A model generated the notes under the pieces. The model saw only the letters and a list, made by a program, of their open reading frames with translations, had not been told where the DNA came from and did not search any database. Shown here piece by piece: positions 44,244-54,528 of a stretch of DNA of 56,225 bases. Source of the DNA: Belliella calami (lineage in GTDB: Bacteria; Bacteroidota; Bacteroidia; Cytophagales; Cyclobacteriaceae); assembly GCF_022549695.1 (NCBI RefSeq), contig NZ_JAKZGS010000021.1, positions 1-56,225 of the forward strand, in the 5' to 3' direction. Both the position numbers and the translations under genes were made by a program. The stretch's first letter is position 1. Each line of letters starts with the position of its first letter.

Positions 44244-45524
44244 ATGAAAATATTCAAAAGCTTACTATCACTCGCTCTATCGTTTCTTTTTGTCCAAGTT
44301 TCTGCTCAGGAAATCAAACCATCTTACAAAACAGCTGTAGAAAAACTAGCAAAGAAAAAAGAAGTTCAGGATGCTTTTGCTTACATCCTTGAGATTGATG
44401 AGCAAACGATAGCTGATATGATCACTTTGACAGAGATTCCTGCACCATCTTTTGAGGAAGCAGCAAAAGGTCTCGTTTTCGCAGAAATGCTTCGGAATGC
44501 TGGAGCTGATTCCGTTTGGATCGATGAGGTGGGCAATGTCATCGCATTGAGAAAAGGTAAGAAGTCGGATAAAACGATTGTGATCGATGCGCATTTGGAT
44601 ACTGTTTTTCCAATGGAGACTGATGTAACGGTGAAGCAAAGAGGTGATACATTATATGCGCCTGGAATAGCTGATGCCAACCGTTCTTTGGCCATGTCTA
44701 TTGCCTTGATGAAGACGCTTGTACATCAGAATATCAAGACAATACATGACTTATGGTTTGTAGGTTCCGTTGGAGAAGAAGGGCTTGGAGATTTGAAAGG
44801 GATGAAACACCTTTTTAGAGAAGGAGGCCATACAATTGATGCTTTTATCGCTATTGATGGAGGAGGGATAGATGGTATCGTCAATGGAGGAATCGGCTCT
44901 CTTAGGTACAGAGTTACTTTCAAAGGTTCAGGAGGACATTCCTATGGCGCTTTTGGAATAGGGAATCCTCACAATGCCTTAGCCAATGCGATTTCTAGTT
45001 TTGTTCCGAAGGCCGATCTGTTTACCAAAGAAGGAATCAGAACAACTTATAGCGTGTCAGTCCTAGGAGGAGGGACTTCTGTGAATTCTATTCCTTATGA
45101 ATCTTGGATGCTCGTCGATATGAGGTCGGAAAGCCAAGAAAGACTACAAGGAATCAAGAATTTATTTCTGGAATCAATTGAAGAAGGTTTAGAAAAGGAA
45201 AACAGCATTATTCGCAGTGGGGATTCTTTGACAGTAGATATAGAAAATGTAGGAGATAGACCTAGTGGACTGCTTGAATCAGAACACTCTTTGGTCCAAC
45301 AATCGATGGCAGTTGCGAATTACCTTACAGGAAAGCAGTCAAGATTAAGTTCTAGCTCTACGAATAGTAATGTGGCCTTTTCATTAGGAATTCCAGCAGT
45401 GACAATCGGAAGAGGAGGGCAGGCCGGAGGCGGGCACAGTCTAGATGAGTGGTTCCTCAACAAAGATGGCTATCTCGGTCTTCAGAATGCTTTATTATTG
45501 ATTTTGATGCAAGGGGAATATTAA
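44244..45524 (+). CDS. Secreted M20-family metallopeptidase
   Basis: 426 residues from ATG 44244 (MKIFKSLLSLALSFLFVQVSAQ), giving a signal peptide. The frame opens at 44214 without one. Metal-binding motifs are IDAHLDTVFP, a VGEEGLGDLKG acid pair, IDGGG and GGGHSLDEW. The dimerisation domain is present (RYRVTFKGSGGHSYGAFG). Family members are di-zinc amino- or dipeptidases. The substrate is unknown and periplasmic action is likely. Confidence 0.9.
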   Translation: MKIFKSLLSLALSFLFVQVSAQEIKPSYKTAVEKLAKKKEVQDAFAYILEIDEQTIADMITLTEIPAPSFEEAAKGLVFAEMLRNAGADSVWIDEVGNVIALRKGKKSDKTIVIDAHLDTVFPMETDVTVKQRGDTLYAPGIADANRSLAMSIALMKTLVHQNIKTIHDLWFVGSVGEEGLGDLKGMKHLFREGGHTIDAFIAIDGGGIDGIVNGGIGSLRYRVTFKGSGGHSYGAFGIGNPHNALANAISSFVPKADLFTKEGIRTTYSVSVLGGGTSVNSIPYESWMLVDMRSESQERLQGIKNLFLESIEEGLEKENSIIRSGDSLTVDIENVGDRPSGLLESEHSLVQQSMAVANYLTGKQSRLSSSSTNSNVAFSLGIPAVTIGRGGQAGGGHSLDEWFLNKDGYLGLQNALLLILMQGEY

Positions 45525-45539
45525 GAAAGTATGATGTTC

Positions 45540-45585
45540 AAAAACAGAAATCCCAAGCTTAATCAAGCTTGGGATTTCTGTTTTT
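45540..45585. terminator. Bidirectional terminator after the M20 peptidase
   Basis: 21-bp perfect stem (AAAAACAGAAATCCCAAGCT... and its complement) with a 4-nt AATC loop, 15 bases after the stop. It can also stop the convergent ABC-F gene. Confidence 0.88.
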
Positions 45586-45654
45586 AAAGACTTTTTATTT
45601 CCATTTATTTCACGAAGTATATTTCTACTTTATTTCGCTACACTAACTTCAATT

Positions 45655-47289
45655 TCACTTCCTCTCCACCTCTCTCAAATTTTCCAGCTTTTTGTTTCTC
45701 AGGAATCCATTGATATCCTCGAAGTGTTCTTTGACCCGCTTGTTGCCAAATTCGAAAACTTTGGTCACCAACCCATCCAAGAAATCCCTATCGTGGGAAA
45801 CAACGATCAAAGTTCCATCAAAAGCTTTTAGCGCATCCTTGATGATGTCTTTGGTTTTCATATCCAAATGATTGGTAGGTTCATCGAGAATCAAGAGATT
45901 GACAGGTTCCAGCAAAAGTTTGATCATTGCCAATCTGGTTTTTTCTCCTCCGGAAAGCACTTTTACCTTTTTGTTGATATCATCGCCTTTGAACATAAAT
46001 GCTCCCAAGAGATCCTTTATTTTTCCCCTGATTTCTCCTACAGCGATTTGGTCGATCGTATCGAAAATCGTCAGGCTTTCATCCAATAGCGAAGCTTGGT
46101 TTTGGGCAAAATAGCCGATCATGGCATTGTGTCCCAATTCACATTTTCCTTCAAAGTCTATTTCTCCCATGATGGCTTTGATCATGGTTGATTTTCCTTC
46201 ACCATTTTTTCCTACGAAAGAAACTTTCTGGCCTTGTTCGATGGTCATACTTGCATCTTTGAAGACTACATGATCGCCATAGGTTTTTGTGAGCTCTTCT
46301 ACGATGACTGGGTATTTTCCAGACCTCGGGGATGGAGGGAAACGCAATTTCAAAGCAGAAGAATCAACTTCATCCACTTCTACGATATCCAACTTCTCCA
46401 ACATCTTCACTCGAGACTGTACTTGCAAAGTCTTGGAGTAAGTGCCCTTAAATCTTTCTATGAATTGAGTTGTCTCAGCAATAAATTTCTGCTGCTCGTC
46501 GAATTGCTTCTGCTGTTGCTCTCTTCGCTCTTTTCTCAACTCCAAATAATGGGAATACTTGGCTTTGTAGTCATAGATTCTTCCCATCGTCACTTCGATG
46601 GTTCTATTGGTGATATTATCCACAAAAGCCCTATCGTGAGAAATTACCACCACTGCTTTTGCTTTTTCCGTCAGAAAATCCTCTAGCCACTGAATGGACT
46701 CGATATCCAAATGGTTGGTAGGTTCATCCAAAAGTATCAAGTCTGGTTTCTGCAAAAGGATCTTAGCAAGTTCAATTCTCATTCTCCATCCGCCAGAGAA
46801 TTCCTTGGTTGATCTTGTGAAATCAGCCCTTTCAAACCCTAATCCCAAGAGTACTTTCTCTACTTCAGCTTCATAATTGACTTCTTCTATAGCATAAAAC
46901 TTTTCACTCAATTCAGAGACTTGTTCGATGATCTTGTAATATTCTTCCGAATCGTAATCAGTCCTAACGGTGAGTTCCTCGTTCAGTCTGTCAATTTCTG
47001 TTTTCATATCCAGGTATGAGGCAAAAGCTTTGGAGGTTTCTTCCATCACAGTGCAATCATCTGAGGTGAGTAAATGCTGGGGAAGGTAGGCAATCACTGC
47101 GTCTTTTGGGGCAGAAACGCCACCTTTAGTAGGTTTGGTCGCTCCAGCTATGATCTTGAGCATGGTGGATTTTCCGGCTCCATTTTTACCCATCAGGGCT
47201 ATTTTGTCATTCTCGTTGATGGAGAAAGAAACATCGCTAAACAATGCCGATCCGCCATGTAATACCGCTATATTATCTACTGAAATCAT
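45655..47289 (-). CDS. ABC-F family ATP-binding protein
   Basis: 544 residues from ATG 47289 (MISVDNIAVLHGGSALF). A longer frame opens at 47331. Two ABC domains: Walker A GKNGAGKST in the first and GKNGEGKST in the second, signatures EFSGGWRMRIELA and VLSGGEKTRLAM, and a long linker rich in Arg, Glu and Gln. No membrane domain. Members act on ribosomes. This one is closer to YbiT/Uup-like proteins than to the EttA-like gene at 26959, and the exact subgroup is unclear. Confidence 0.9.
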   Translation of the reverse strand: MISVDNIAVLHGGSALFSDVSFSINENDKIALMGKNGAGKSTMLKIIAGATKPTKGGVSAPKDAVIAYLPQHLLTSDDCTVMEETSKAFASYLDMKTEIDRLNEELTVRTDYDSEEYYKIIEQVSELSEKFYAIEEVNYEAEVEKVLLGLGFERADFTRSTKEFSGGWRMRIELAKILLQKPDLILLDEPTNHLDIESIQWLEDFLTEKAKAVVVISHDRAFVDNITNRTIEVTMGRIYDYKAKYSHYLELRKERREQQQKQFDEQQKFIAETTQFIERFKGTYSKTLQVQSRVKMLEKLDIVEVDEVDSSALKLRFPPSPRSGKYPVIVEELTKTYGDHVVFKDASMTIEQGQKVSFVGKNGEGKSTMIKAIMGEIDFEGKCELGHNAMIGYFAQNQASLLDESLTIFDTIDQIAVGEIRGKIKDLLGAFMFKGDDINKKVKVLSGGEKTRLAMIKLLLEPVNLLILDEPTNHLDMKTKDIIKDALKAFDGTLIVVSHDRDFLDGLVTKVFEFGNKRVKEHFEDINGFLRNKKLENLREVERK

Positions 47290-47878
47290 GAAATTCGAAT
47301 TTGAAGATGCAAATGTAAGGAATTGAATCAAAATGTACTTCTTTTTTCGATATTCGTAGGGGATTCAATAGGATGGTGTATTGGTTGTTTCAAAAACATT
47401 TTTGAATCATAATTCCGGAATTTTCTAAGGAATTATAAAGTACAAATAGATTGAACAAGAAAAATTGTTTTTTTGATTTTCGGTTTGTTGGTAAGAGCAT
47501 GTACTGCTAGTGTGATCCATGTTTTACTTTCTTCCAAGTCACAATTCATCAGTGTAATTTACTTTTTCAAATCTATCAAAAATCAAAATTAAGACAAGAG
47601 GATTTTATCTTATGTTTTCGCTCTTAAAAAGACATATTGAATTATATGATTTTCCGTAGTGACACCAAATGGTAAGTATATCACTCAAAATTATGCGAAT
47701 ATATCGGCAACAGCTTACACTCATCTGACCATACTTGATTGAAATGAACTTAAAACAACATTATTATTGGCTACTGGTGTAAAATCGGATATACACATTG
47801 AATCATGAGGATGGGGTTTTAAATATTTTTTTGGAATGGAATTTGCAATAAATTACATAACTAAAAAAAAAATTCAAT
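47290..47878. other. Intergenic region, nothing recognised
   Basis: 589 bases between the divergent ABC-F gene and the small helical protein. AT-rich, with no convincing gene, repeat or RNA motif seen. An A-run just before 47879 belongs to the leader of the small gene. Confidence 0.4.
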
Positions 47879-48148
47879 ATGAACAACAGAGAGAAATTAG
47901 AAAAAATGGACAGGGCGTTGAGGATGTTGGAAGATTTGAAAAATAGCCAGGTAGCCATGATTGAGAAGTCTTCTAAGCTTCAAATGGATGCGATGGAATT
48001 CAATTTTTCAGAAATGGAAAAAAACATGGGAGATCTTTTTAGTAGATACAATGACTCCTTAGATTTGGTAAACACCGAATTGGAACGATTTGAAATCAAA
48101 AGAAACCAGTTTGAGCAAGAGCACGGATTGGACAAGATCGAAGAATAA
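47879..48148 (+). CDS. Small helical protein of unknown function
   Basis: 89 residues, almost entirely helical and charged (NNREKLEKMDRALRMLEDLK, LDLVNTELERFEIKRNQFEQEHG). No family recognised and no signal peptide. A strong terminator follows 16 bases after the stop, and a poly-A stretch typical of Bacteroidetes translation leaders precedes the start, which supports a real gene. It is convergent with sucD. Confidence 0.65.
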   Translation: MNNREKLEKMDRALRMLEDLKNSQVAMIEKSSKLQMDAMEFNFSEMEKNMGDLFSRYNDSLDLVNTELERFEIKRNQFEQEHGLDKIEE

Positions 48149-48164
48149 CAACGAGATTTTAAAA

Positions 48165-48200
48165 AAAAAAGCCGTTTTGAGAGTTCAAAACGGCTTTTTT
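48165..48200. terminator. Bidirectional terminator between the small helical gene and sucD
   Basis: 16-bp stem (AAAAAAGCCGTTTTGA and its complement) with a GAGT loop and flanking A and T runs. Confidence 0.92.
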
Positions 48201-48215
48201 ATGTTTTTGGGTGGC

Positions 48216-49097
48216 TTAAGCTTCAACACCAAGTGCTTTGGCCATTACAGCTCCTATTTCCGCTGGAGATTCAGCTACATGGATTCCGTTTTCTCTCATG
48301 ATTCTCATTTTGGCTTCTGCTGTATCATCAGCTCCACCTACGATAGCACCAGCATGTCCCATTCTTCGTCCTGGAGGGGCAGTCTGTCCAGCGATAAACC
48401 CTACCACTGGTTTTTTATTACCTGTTTCTCTGATCCATCTTGCAGCATCCGCTTCATAATTTCCTCCGATCTCGCCAATCATTACGATGGCGTCAGTTTC
48501 AGGGTCTTCCATTAATAGTTGAACAGCATCTTTTGTAGATGTTCCAATTATCGGATCACCACCAATGCCGATGGCAGTAGAAACACCCAAACCTGCTTTA
48601 GCCACTTGATCCGCAGCCTCGTAAGTCAAAGTTCCAGATTTGGAAACAATTCCGATTCTACCTTTTTTGAATACAAAACCAGGCATGATACCTACTTTGG
48701 CTTCTCCAGGAGTGATTACACCTGGACAGTTAGGGCCGATCAAAGTAGCTCCTCGTTCTTTAATATATGGTTTTGCTTTCATCATATCAGCCACAGGAAT
48801 ACCTTCTGTGATAGCAATGATTACTTTGATGCCAGCGTCGGCAGCTTCCATGATCGCATCAGCGGCGAATGCCGGTGGAACGAAAATGATTGAAGTGTCT
48901 GCACCAGTCTTGGTAACTGCTTCTTCAACTGAATTGAACACAGGCTTCTCCAAGTGCTTAGAGCCACCTTTACCTGGCGTCACTCCTCCCACTACGTTTG
49001 TTCCGTATTCTATCATTTGCTGTGCATGGAAAGATCCTTCAGATCCTGTAAAACCCTGCACAATCACTTTTGAATTCTTATTGACTAATACACTCAT
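48216..49097 (-). CDS. sucD: Succinate--CoA ligase [ADP-forming] subunit alpha
   Basis: 293 residues from ATG 49097 ([21 protein letters not shown]), the start that matches the family. The frame could open at 49121. It has the CoA-binding fold, [22 protein letters not shown], and the phospho-histidine loop [13 protein letters not shown]. It makes succinate, CoA and ATP from succinyl-CoA in the TCA cycle, with the beta subunit SucC. No sucC is adjacent. Confidence 0.97.
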   Translation of the reverse strand: MSVLVNKNSKVIVQGFTGSEGSFHAQQMIEYGTNVVGGVTPGKGGSKHLEKPVFNSVEEAVTKTGADTSIIFVPPAFAADAIMEAADAGIKVIIAITEGIPVADMMKAKPYIKERGATLIGPNCPGVITPGEAKVGIMPGFVFKKGRIGIVSKSGTLTYEAADQVAKAGLGVSTAIGIGGDPIIGTSTKDAVQLLMEDPETDAIVMIGEIGGNYEADAARWIRETGNKKPVVGFIAGQTAPPGRRMGHAGAIVGGADDTAEAKMRIMRENGIHVAESPAEIGAVMAKALGVEA

Positions 49098-49227
49098 GTT
49101 GCGATATTTAAAGTTTGCCACAAAAATAAAGGAATATGCCCTTACTTAAAAAGAAAATGGAAACAATATCCATTTAATTTACACTCTGCATAACTTTTTA
49201 TAATTTAGAGGGTGCTTAAAGGCTATT

Positions 49228-52200
49228 ATGAAAAAAATCACCCTGTTTATTATCTGCTTTATCACCTACGGTGTTGTTATTTCACAATCATTTCAGTTCA
49301 ATAGACAGATCAAAGGTGTCGAATTGACAACTGATAACGTTCATGGGATTATTCAGGATGACAAAGGAATGGTGTGGTTCAATACTAATGATGGCGTGTT
49401 TTATTCAGATGGGATCGCTACTTACCCTATTCCTGAGGGAATTTCCAATCAACTTACCAATAAGGTAAAGCTGCTCAAGGATGATGATGGGTACATTTGG
49501 ATAGCAAATCAAATTAAAGAAGCAAAAGCGTTTTTCTTTGATGGAGATAAATGGCACGAACAGCTTTTGCCTGAAAAAATCAGGAATAAAGATGGAGTTC
49601 CATACATCGAATTTGCAGTAGTGGGAAAGGGTAGTGGCAAGAAATTATTCCTGATTTTTTCCAAAGAAGCTTTTTACTCCGATTTCAATTCCCAAAACTG
49701 GGATCGGTTGGAAATTGATTTTTTCAAAGAAGGTTGGCTCAGATCGGTGTATGAGGATAAAGGCAAAGTCTATTTGTATTTTGATTTGTCTACCTTCTTG
49801 TTGGAAGATGGTGATTTGGTGGATGTCAAACCTAAAGGGATAGAACTACCTTCAAAAATAACAAATATTGCTTATTGTGAAGAAAGTAGGTCTTATTATT
49901 ACTTGGGGAAGGATTTTCTGGCTTCAGGTTCTGAGTTTATGCAAGTCGATGAAATCATTCATAAAGGGTTTTTGAATGATATTTTCAGTGCTGTTGATTA
50001 TAGTTCCTTACAAATAAGAGAAGGGAAGGTTTATTACTTTTTCAATTCCCAATTGCATAAATATTCTCCTATTTCTAAGCAAATTCAGGAAATAAGTGCA
50101 GCGGATGCAATAAAATCAATCAGTATTTATTCTGCACTTGTCGATAGGGAGGGGATTGTCTGGATTGGTACGCATAGAGGTCTCGTAAATATCAATTCAC
50201 TAAAGTTCCTGAATTATGATTCCAAAATCCTTTTGGACGATGAAGTTACAGCGATCAAAAAATTAGATGATAACAAGTATTTGATAGGTTTTAATAGCGG
50301 GATACAACTTTTTGATAATGGGTCATTAAAAACACTGCTTCAAAATGAAGGTTTTGCACAACAGCCAAGAAACAGGATAACAAATTTTGCTCAAGATAAA
50401 AATGGAATAATCTGGTTTTCATCGAACCTTGCGGGGGTTGGTAGATTTGATCCAAAAACAAATTCACTCAAGTATGAAGAAAGTCCTTTGGGTAAATTTG
50501 TTACCGCAGTAAGTATAATTGAGGATAGTTTGGTCGTGGTAAGCAGAGATAAAGTTTACCTTTCTCATATTAGCAATAGCAACTCAGGTCATTTTTCAAA
50601 TGACATCACAGACTCAATTTTGGATGGGTTCAATCAAGATGAGATTTTCCTTAGAAAAATAGGGAAACTTAAAGATGGTAGGTTGATATTTATGCAGGGC
50701 GGAAACACCTTTGTCCAGGCAGCATTTATGGAGACAGCAAACTTTTTAAATGTCATCGGCTTTGATTATTTAGAGATTGACAATAAGATATACCTTGGTA
50801 CTGAGACTGGACTGAAAATTTATGAAGATGGGGAAATGAAACTTTTCGAATTGAATGGACAGTCAATTTTGAGGCCTGTCTATGCATTGCATATTGACAA
50901 AAACCAAAATATCTGGGCGGGGACAGACCAAGGTGTGTTTGTGGTAAGCGAAGACAATATTGTGAATTATGATGAAAAAAGCGGTTTGGCTGGATCAGAG
51001 ATTAACAGAGGGGCTTTGGTAGATGGTGACAAAGGAGAGATATTCATTGGAACCCAACGCGGTCTTTCGATTTATTACGAAGATGAAGAGGATCGGAGGG
51101 TGATCAAACCAATTACAGAGATATTGGGGATAAATCTCTTGAACAAAGAAAAACCATTTCCAGATTCCAACAAGATCCAATATGAAAACAATTCCATAGA
51201 AATCAAATATAGAGCGGTCAGCTTTCTTCAAAACTCCAATTTGACAGTTAGATACAAGTTGGAAGGATACCATGCAAATTGGCAAGAAATAATAAATCCA
51301 CGATCTAATACGCTTGTATTCAATAATCTGCCACCAGGTGATTACCAGTTTAAGTTGCAGGCAAGTTTAAGGGGAGTGTTTGATGATGGATATATATCAA
51401 GTGAACCATTTACCATCCAAAAGCCGATCTACCTTCAGATTTGGTTTGTTATTTCTTTACTCTTGTTGTTTTTTGGTATAGGTTTTTTGTTGAATGCTTT
51501 TATGACGCAATGGAGAAAGCAGAGTATCCTAAAGCAAACCATCGATGAAAAAACCAAGCAAGTTGTAGTAAGTGAGAATCAATTTAGGAATGTATGGAAC
51601 AGTTCAGCGGATGGTTTGTTGCTTTCGGTAGAAGGAGGGAAAATAATCACAGTAAATCCAAGTTTTGCGAAATTAGTTGGGTTTTCTATGGAAGAATTAA
51701 GTGAGATGTATGTCAAAGATATTTATACTGACCCTGATTATTACAAAAATCAAAAAGATAGTATAATTGAGTTTTTGGACCGAAATCAAGATCAAGGAGT
51801 TACTTTTGAGATGGAAATGCCATTGAAAAATGGGACAAGGTATGTTGAAATTTACATAACGCGCCTGAATACAGAATTTGAAGAAAGACAAATAATGCTG
51901 TCAGTATTTAGAGATGTAACAGACAAGAAGAACTACGAAAAAGGGTTGGAACAGGCAAAAGTAAAAGCTGAAGAAGCAAATAAGCTAAAGTCCAATATCT
52001 TATCCAACATGAGCCATGAAGTACGCACACCACTGAACGGCATACTGGGAAGTACCGAAAATATAATGGATAAGTGGGGTGGCGATCCAGAATTAGTCTC
52101 ACAGCTAGAGATAATTTATGAATCTGGTGAGAGGCTGCTAAGTACTATTAATAGTATTTTGGACATGGCAAAGATAGAGGCTAATAAGTTTGAAGTCATT

Positions 52201-52662
52201 TACAAAGAAGCGAATGTCAATGACTTTGTAGGAAAAGTTCTATTGCCACTAAAGACACTTGCAATCAAAAAAGGTTTATTGCTTTCTACAAAGTTTGAAA
52301 CAAAGTCATTTGTGGGTATTATAGACCAGCGATATTTGGGGATGATCATCAATAACTTGGTGGGCAATGCAATCAAATATACAGATGAAGGACTGATTTC
52401 TATAAAAGTCAGGAAATTCAATGAAAGTCTTGTTTTTGAGGTTTTTGATAATGGAATTGGAATGACAGAAGATTTTATGAAAAAACTTTTTAGGCCCTTT
52501 GAGCAGGAAAGTGGAGGGTATGACCGTAAATATGAAGGAACAGGACTTGGGCTTACAATCACAAAAAACCTCGTAGACATTCTCAACGGTACGATACATA
52601 TAGAAAGTACAAAAGGGAAGGGGACTTATGTAAAGGTCGAATTGCCTTTAGGTAAAATTTGA
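49228..52662 (+). CDS. Two-component sensor kinase with Reg_prop propeller and PAS domain
   Basis: 1144 residues. Signal peptide, then a large periplasmic beta-propeller (about 20-620) with Reg_prop repeats (GIIQDDKGMVWFNTNDGV, DREGIVWIGTHRGL, DKNQNIWAGTDQGV) and a Y_Y_Y domain (RYKLEGYHANWQEI, LPPGDYQFKLQA). One membrane helix (about 737-759) leads to a PAS domain, HisKA with phospho-acceptor H930 (MSHEVRTPLNG) and an ATPase domain (NLVGNAIKYTDEG, GTGLGLTI). Unlike the hybrid SusR-like systems, it has neither receiver nor AraC-type HTH, so it needs a separate receiver, probably the gene at 52715. Confidence 0.92.
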   Translation: MKKITLFIICFITYGVVISQSFQFNRQIKGVELTTDNVHGIIQDDKGMVWFNTNDGVFYSDGIATYPIPEGISNQLTNKVKLLKDDDGYIWIANQIKEAKAFFFDGDKWHEQLLPEKIRNKDGVPYIEFAVVGKGSGKKLFLIFSKEAFYSDFNSQNWDRLEIDFFKEGWLRSVYEDKGKVYLYFDLSTFLLEDGDLVDVKPKGIELPSKITNIAYCEESRSYYYLGKDFLASGSEFMQVDEIIHKGFLNDIFSAVDYSSLQIREGKVYYFFNSQLHKYSPISKQIQEISAADAIKSISIYSALVDREGIVWIGTHRGLVNINSLKFLNYDSKILLDDEVTAIKKLDDNKYLIGFNSGIQLFDNGSLKTLLQNEGFAQQPRNRITNFAQDKNGIIWFSSNLAGVGRFDPKTNSLKYEESPLGKFVTAVSIIEDSLVVVSRDKVYLSHISNSNSGHFSNDITDSILDGFNQDEIFLRKIGKLKDGRLIFMQGGNTFVQAAFMETANFLNVIGFDYLEIDNKIYLGTETGLKIYEDGEMKLFELNGQSILRPVYALHIDKNQNIWAGTDQGVFVVSEDNIVNYDEKSGLAGSEINRGALVDGDKGEIFIGTQRGLSIYYEDEEDRRVIKPITEILGINLLNKEKPFPDSNKIQYENNSIEIKYRAVSFLQNSNLTVRYKLEGYHANWQEIINPRSNTLVFNNLPPGDYQFKLQASLRGVFDDGYISSEPFTIQKPIYLQIWFVISLLLLFFGIGFLLNAFMTQWRKQSILKQTIDEKTKQVVVSENQFRNVWNSSADGLLLSVEGGKIITVNPSFAKLVGFSMEELSEMYVKDIYTDPDYYKNQKDSIIEFLDRNQDQGVTFEMEMPLKNGTRYVEIYITRLNTEFEERQIMLSVFRDVTDKKNYEKGLEQAKVKAEEANKLKSNILSNMSHEVRTPLNGILGSTENIMDKWGGDPELVSQLEIIYESGERLLSTINSILDMAKIEANKFEVIYKEANVNDFVGKVLLPLKTLAIKKGLLLSTKFETKSFVGIIDQRYLGMIINNLVGNAIKYTDEGLISIKVRKFNESLVFEVFDNGIGMTEDFMKKLFRPFEQESGGYDRKYEGTGLGLTITKNLVDILNGTIHIESTKGKGTYVKVELPLGKI

Positions 52663-52714
52663 TTTTAGTAAACGATTTAATCTTGTAATTTGCATCCAGA
52701 TTTAAAAGCCACTT

Positions 52715-53893
52715 ATGTTTCCATTAAGGATATTAATTACTGAAGACGATCATGTGTCTGCACTTCTTCTAAAAAAGGCACTTGAGAAAAACAATCATGA
52801 AATCATTGGTATTTCTGACTCTGGTGAAAAAGCTTTGGAGATTTTAGCTGAGCATCAAGCAGATATCGTGATGATGGATATCAATCTGTCAGGAGAGCTC
52901 GATGGAATCAAAACTACAGAGATTATCAATGAAAAGTATGATATACCTGTAGTCTATCTGAGTGCAAGTTCGGATTCCGAAACACTTACCAAAGTAGTAG
53001 GGACCAACCCAAGTGCTTATGTCATCAAGCCTTTCAATATCCGAGAGTTGAATATGGTCATCGAATTGGCGATTTTCAAAGACAGGAAAGAGAAAGAACT
53101 TCAGAAACTCAATAATGAATTAGAAGAGAAGGTCAGGCAAAGAACGGCTGATCTTCATGAAGCAAATAAAGAGCTCACAAGAGCTTTGGAGAAAGAACGG
53201 GAAATTGGTGAGCTTAAATCAAGAATAGTGTTAAACGTATCTCATGGTTTCAAAACCCCATTGACTTCAATATTGAGTTCTGCCCAATTACTTCAATTGT
53301 ATGCGGAAAAAGAACATCCCTTCAAGCAAAAAATCGGTAAACATGCCCAAAAAATTGAAAATTCCGTTAGAAGTTTGAATAACCTCCTCACCTCAGTCTT
53401 GTTCTTCGGAAAGGCGGATGCCAACAAGATTGATTTTAACCCGAAGAAAATGTTTATGGCGGCATTCATCAATGAAGTGGTGGATGTAGTAAAAGCAGGT
53501 TCTGAAAATGATGTAAAGATTAACTTGAAAATTGGAAAAATTCCCAAAACCATCACTTCGGATGTTGAGCTACTTTATCAGATTTTTGAGAATTTGCTTT
53601 CAAATGCCGTAAAGTATTCAAAAGACGGACAAGAAGTGGACTTTTCTATATGGGAAGAGGATGATATGCTCAAATCTGAAATTAAAGATTACGGGATCGG
53701 AATTCCTCACAAAGAGCAAGATCAATTGTTTGATAGGTTCTTTAGAGCTAAAAACGTAGGGATAATTGAAGGCTCGGGACTCGGTCTTTCTATTGTAAAA
53801 AAATGTATCGATGTGTTAAAAGGAGAAATCAAATTTGAAAGTAACCCGGGAAAGGGGACAAAGTTTATAGTCACTATTCCAGTAAAAAAATAA
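52715..53893 (+). CDS. Receiver-histidine kinase fusion protein with altered H box
   Basis: 392 residues, no membrane helix. Receiver with E10/D11/D12, phosphoacceptor D55 (VMMDINLSG), S83 and K105 (VIKPF). A coiled coil (about 123-170) joins it to a kinase core with H177 and an ATPase domain (NLLSNAVKYSKDGQ, DYGIGIP, GSGLGLSIVKKC). The H box reads NVSHGFKTP: the acidic residue normally next to the phospho-His is Gly. It lies 52 bases after the sensor kinase and 2 bases before the ABC gene, so it may be the relay between the sensor and that operon. Confidence 0.9.
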   Translation: MFPLRILITEDDHVSALLLKKALEKNNHEIIGISDSGEKALEILAEHQADIVMMDINLSGELDGIKTTEIINEKYDIPVVYLSASSDSETLTKVVGTNPSAYVIKPFNIRELNMVIELAIFKDRKEKELQKLNNELEEKVRQRTADLHEANKELTRALEKEREIGELKSRIVLNVSHGFKTPLTSILSSAQLLQLYAEKEHPFKQKIGKHAQKIENSVRSLNNLLTSVLFFGKADANKIDFNPKKMFMAAFINEVVDVVKAGSENDVKINLKIGKIPKTITSDVELLYQIFENLLSNAVKYSKDGQEVDFSIWEEDDMLKSEIKDYGIGIPHKEQDQLFDRFFRAKNVGIIEGSGLGLSIVKKCIDVLKGEIKFESNPGKGTKFIVTIPVKK

Positions 53894-53895
53894 CT

Positions 53896-54528
53896 ATGTT
53901 ATCAGTAAAAAACATTCAATTCCAATACAATCCAGATTTAAAGTTTCAAGTTCCAGACATTTCTATGTCTGCTGGAGATGAACTTTTGATCTTGGGCAAA
54001 TCAGGGAGCGGAAAGACCACCATACTAAATATTCTTGGGGGCCTTCTAAAGCCTCAGTCAGGGGAAATTCTACTAAATAATACAAAGCTTAATCTTCTTA
54101 AGGGGGCTGAATTGGATAAATTTAGAGGGAAAAATATTGGTATTGTTTTTCAAAAACCACATATCCTAGCCCCATTGACTGTAGAAGAAAACCTCAAATT
54201 GGCTAATTTCTTTGTAGGTGAAAAAGGTGATCAAAACCTGAATTTGCTCAAAGAGCTCGGGATCTTTGACAAAAGAAAAGCCAAGGTAAATACATTGAGC
54301 GAAGGGGAAGCCCAGCGGGTGTCCATTGCAAGGGCACTTGCCAATCATCCAAAATTGATATTGGCAGATGAGCCTACAGCGAGCCTTGATGACGAAAATG
54401 CTCAAGCTGTCATCAGACTTCTGCAAGAGCAAGCAAAAAAACACAATGCTGCTCTGATCATTGTCACACATGATCAGCGCGTGAAAGATCATATTTCGAA
54501 CCATTTAATCATGGGAGGTCTATCATGA
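53896..54528 (+). CDS. ABC transporter ATP-binding protein (LolD/MacB type)
   Basis: 210 residues. Walker A GKSGSGKTT, signature LSEGEAQRVSIARA (Glu in place of the usual Gly), Walker B LILADEPTASLD and a switch His in IIVTHDQ. Starts 2 bases after the preceding stop and overlaps the permease start by 4 bases, so the pair is translationally coupled. The neighbours suggest a metal- or envelope-related transporter rather than lipoprotein release (see the permease). Confidence 0.92.
   Translation: MLSVKNIQFQYNPDLKFQVPDISMSAGDELLILGKSGSGKTTILNILGGLLKPQSGEILLNNTKLNLLKGAELDKFRGKNIGIVFQKPHILAPLTVEENLKLANFFVGEKGDQNLNLLKELGIFDKRKAKVNTLSEGEAQRVSIARALANHPKLILADEPTASLDDENAQAVIRLLQEQAKKHNAALIIVTHDQRVKDHISNHLIMGGLS

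Noticed and set aside
48090-48515. 141-residue open frame overlapping the small helical gene and antisense to sucD
   Set aside because: Crosses a strong terminator hairpin and is a shadow of sucD.
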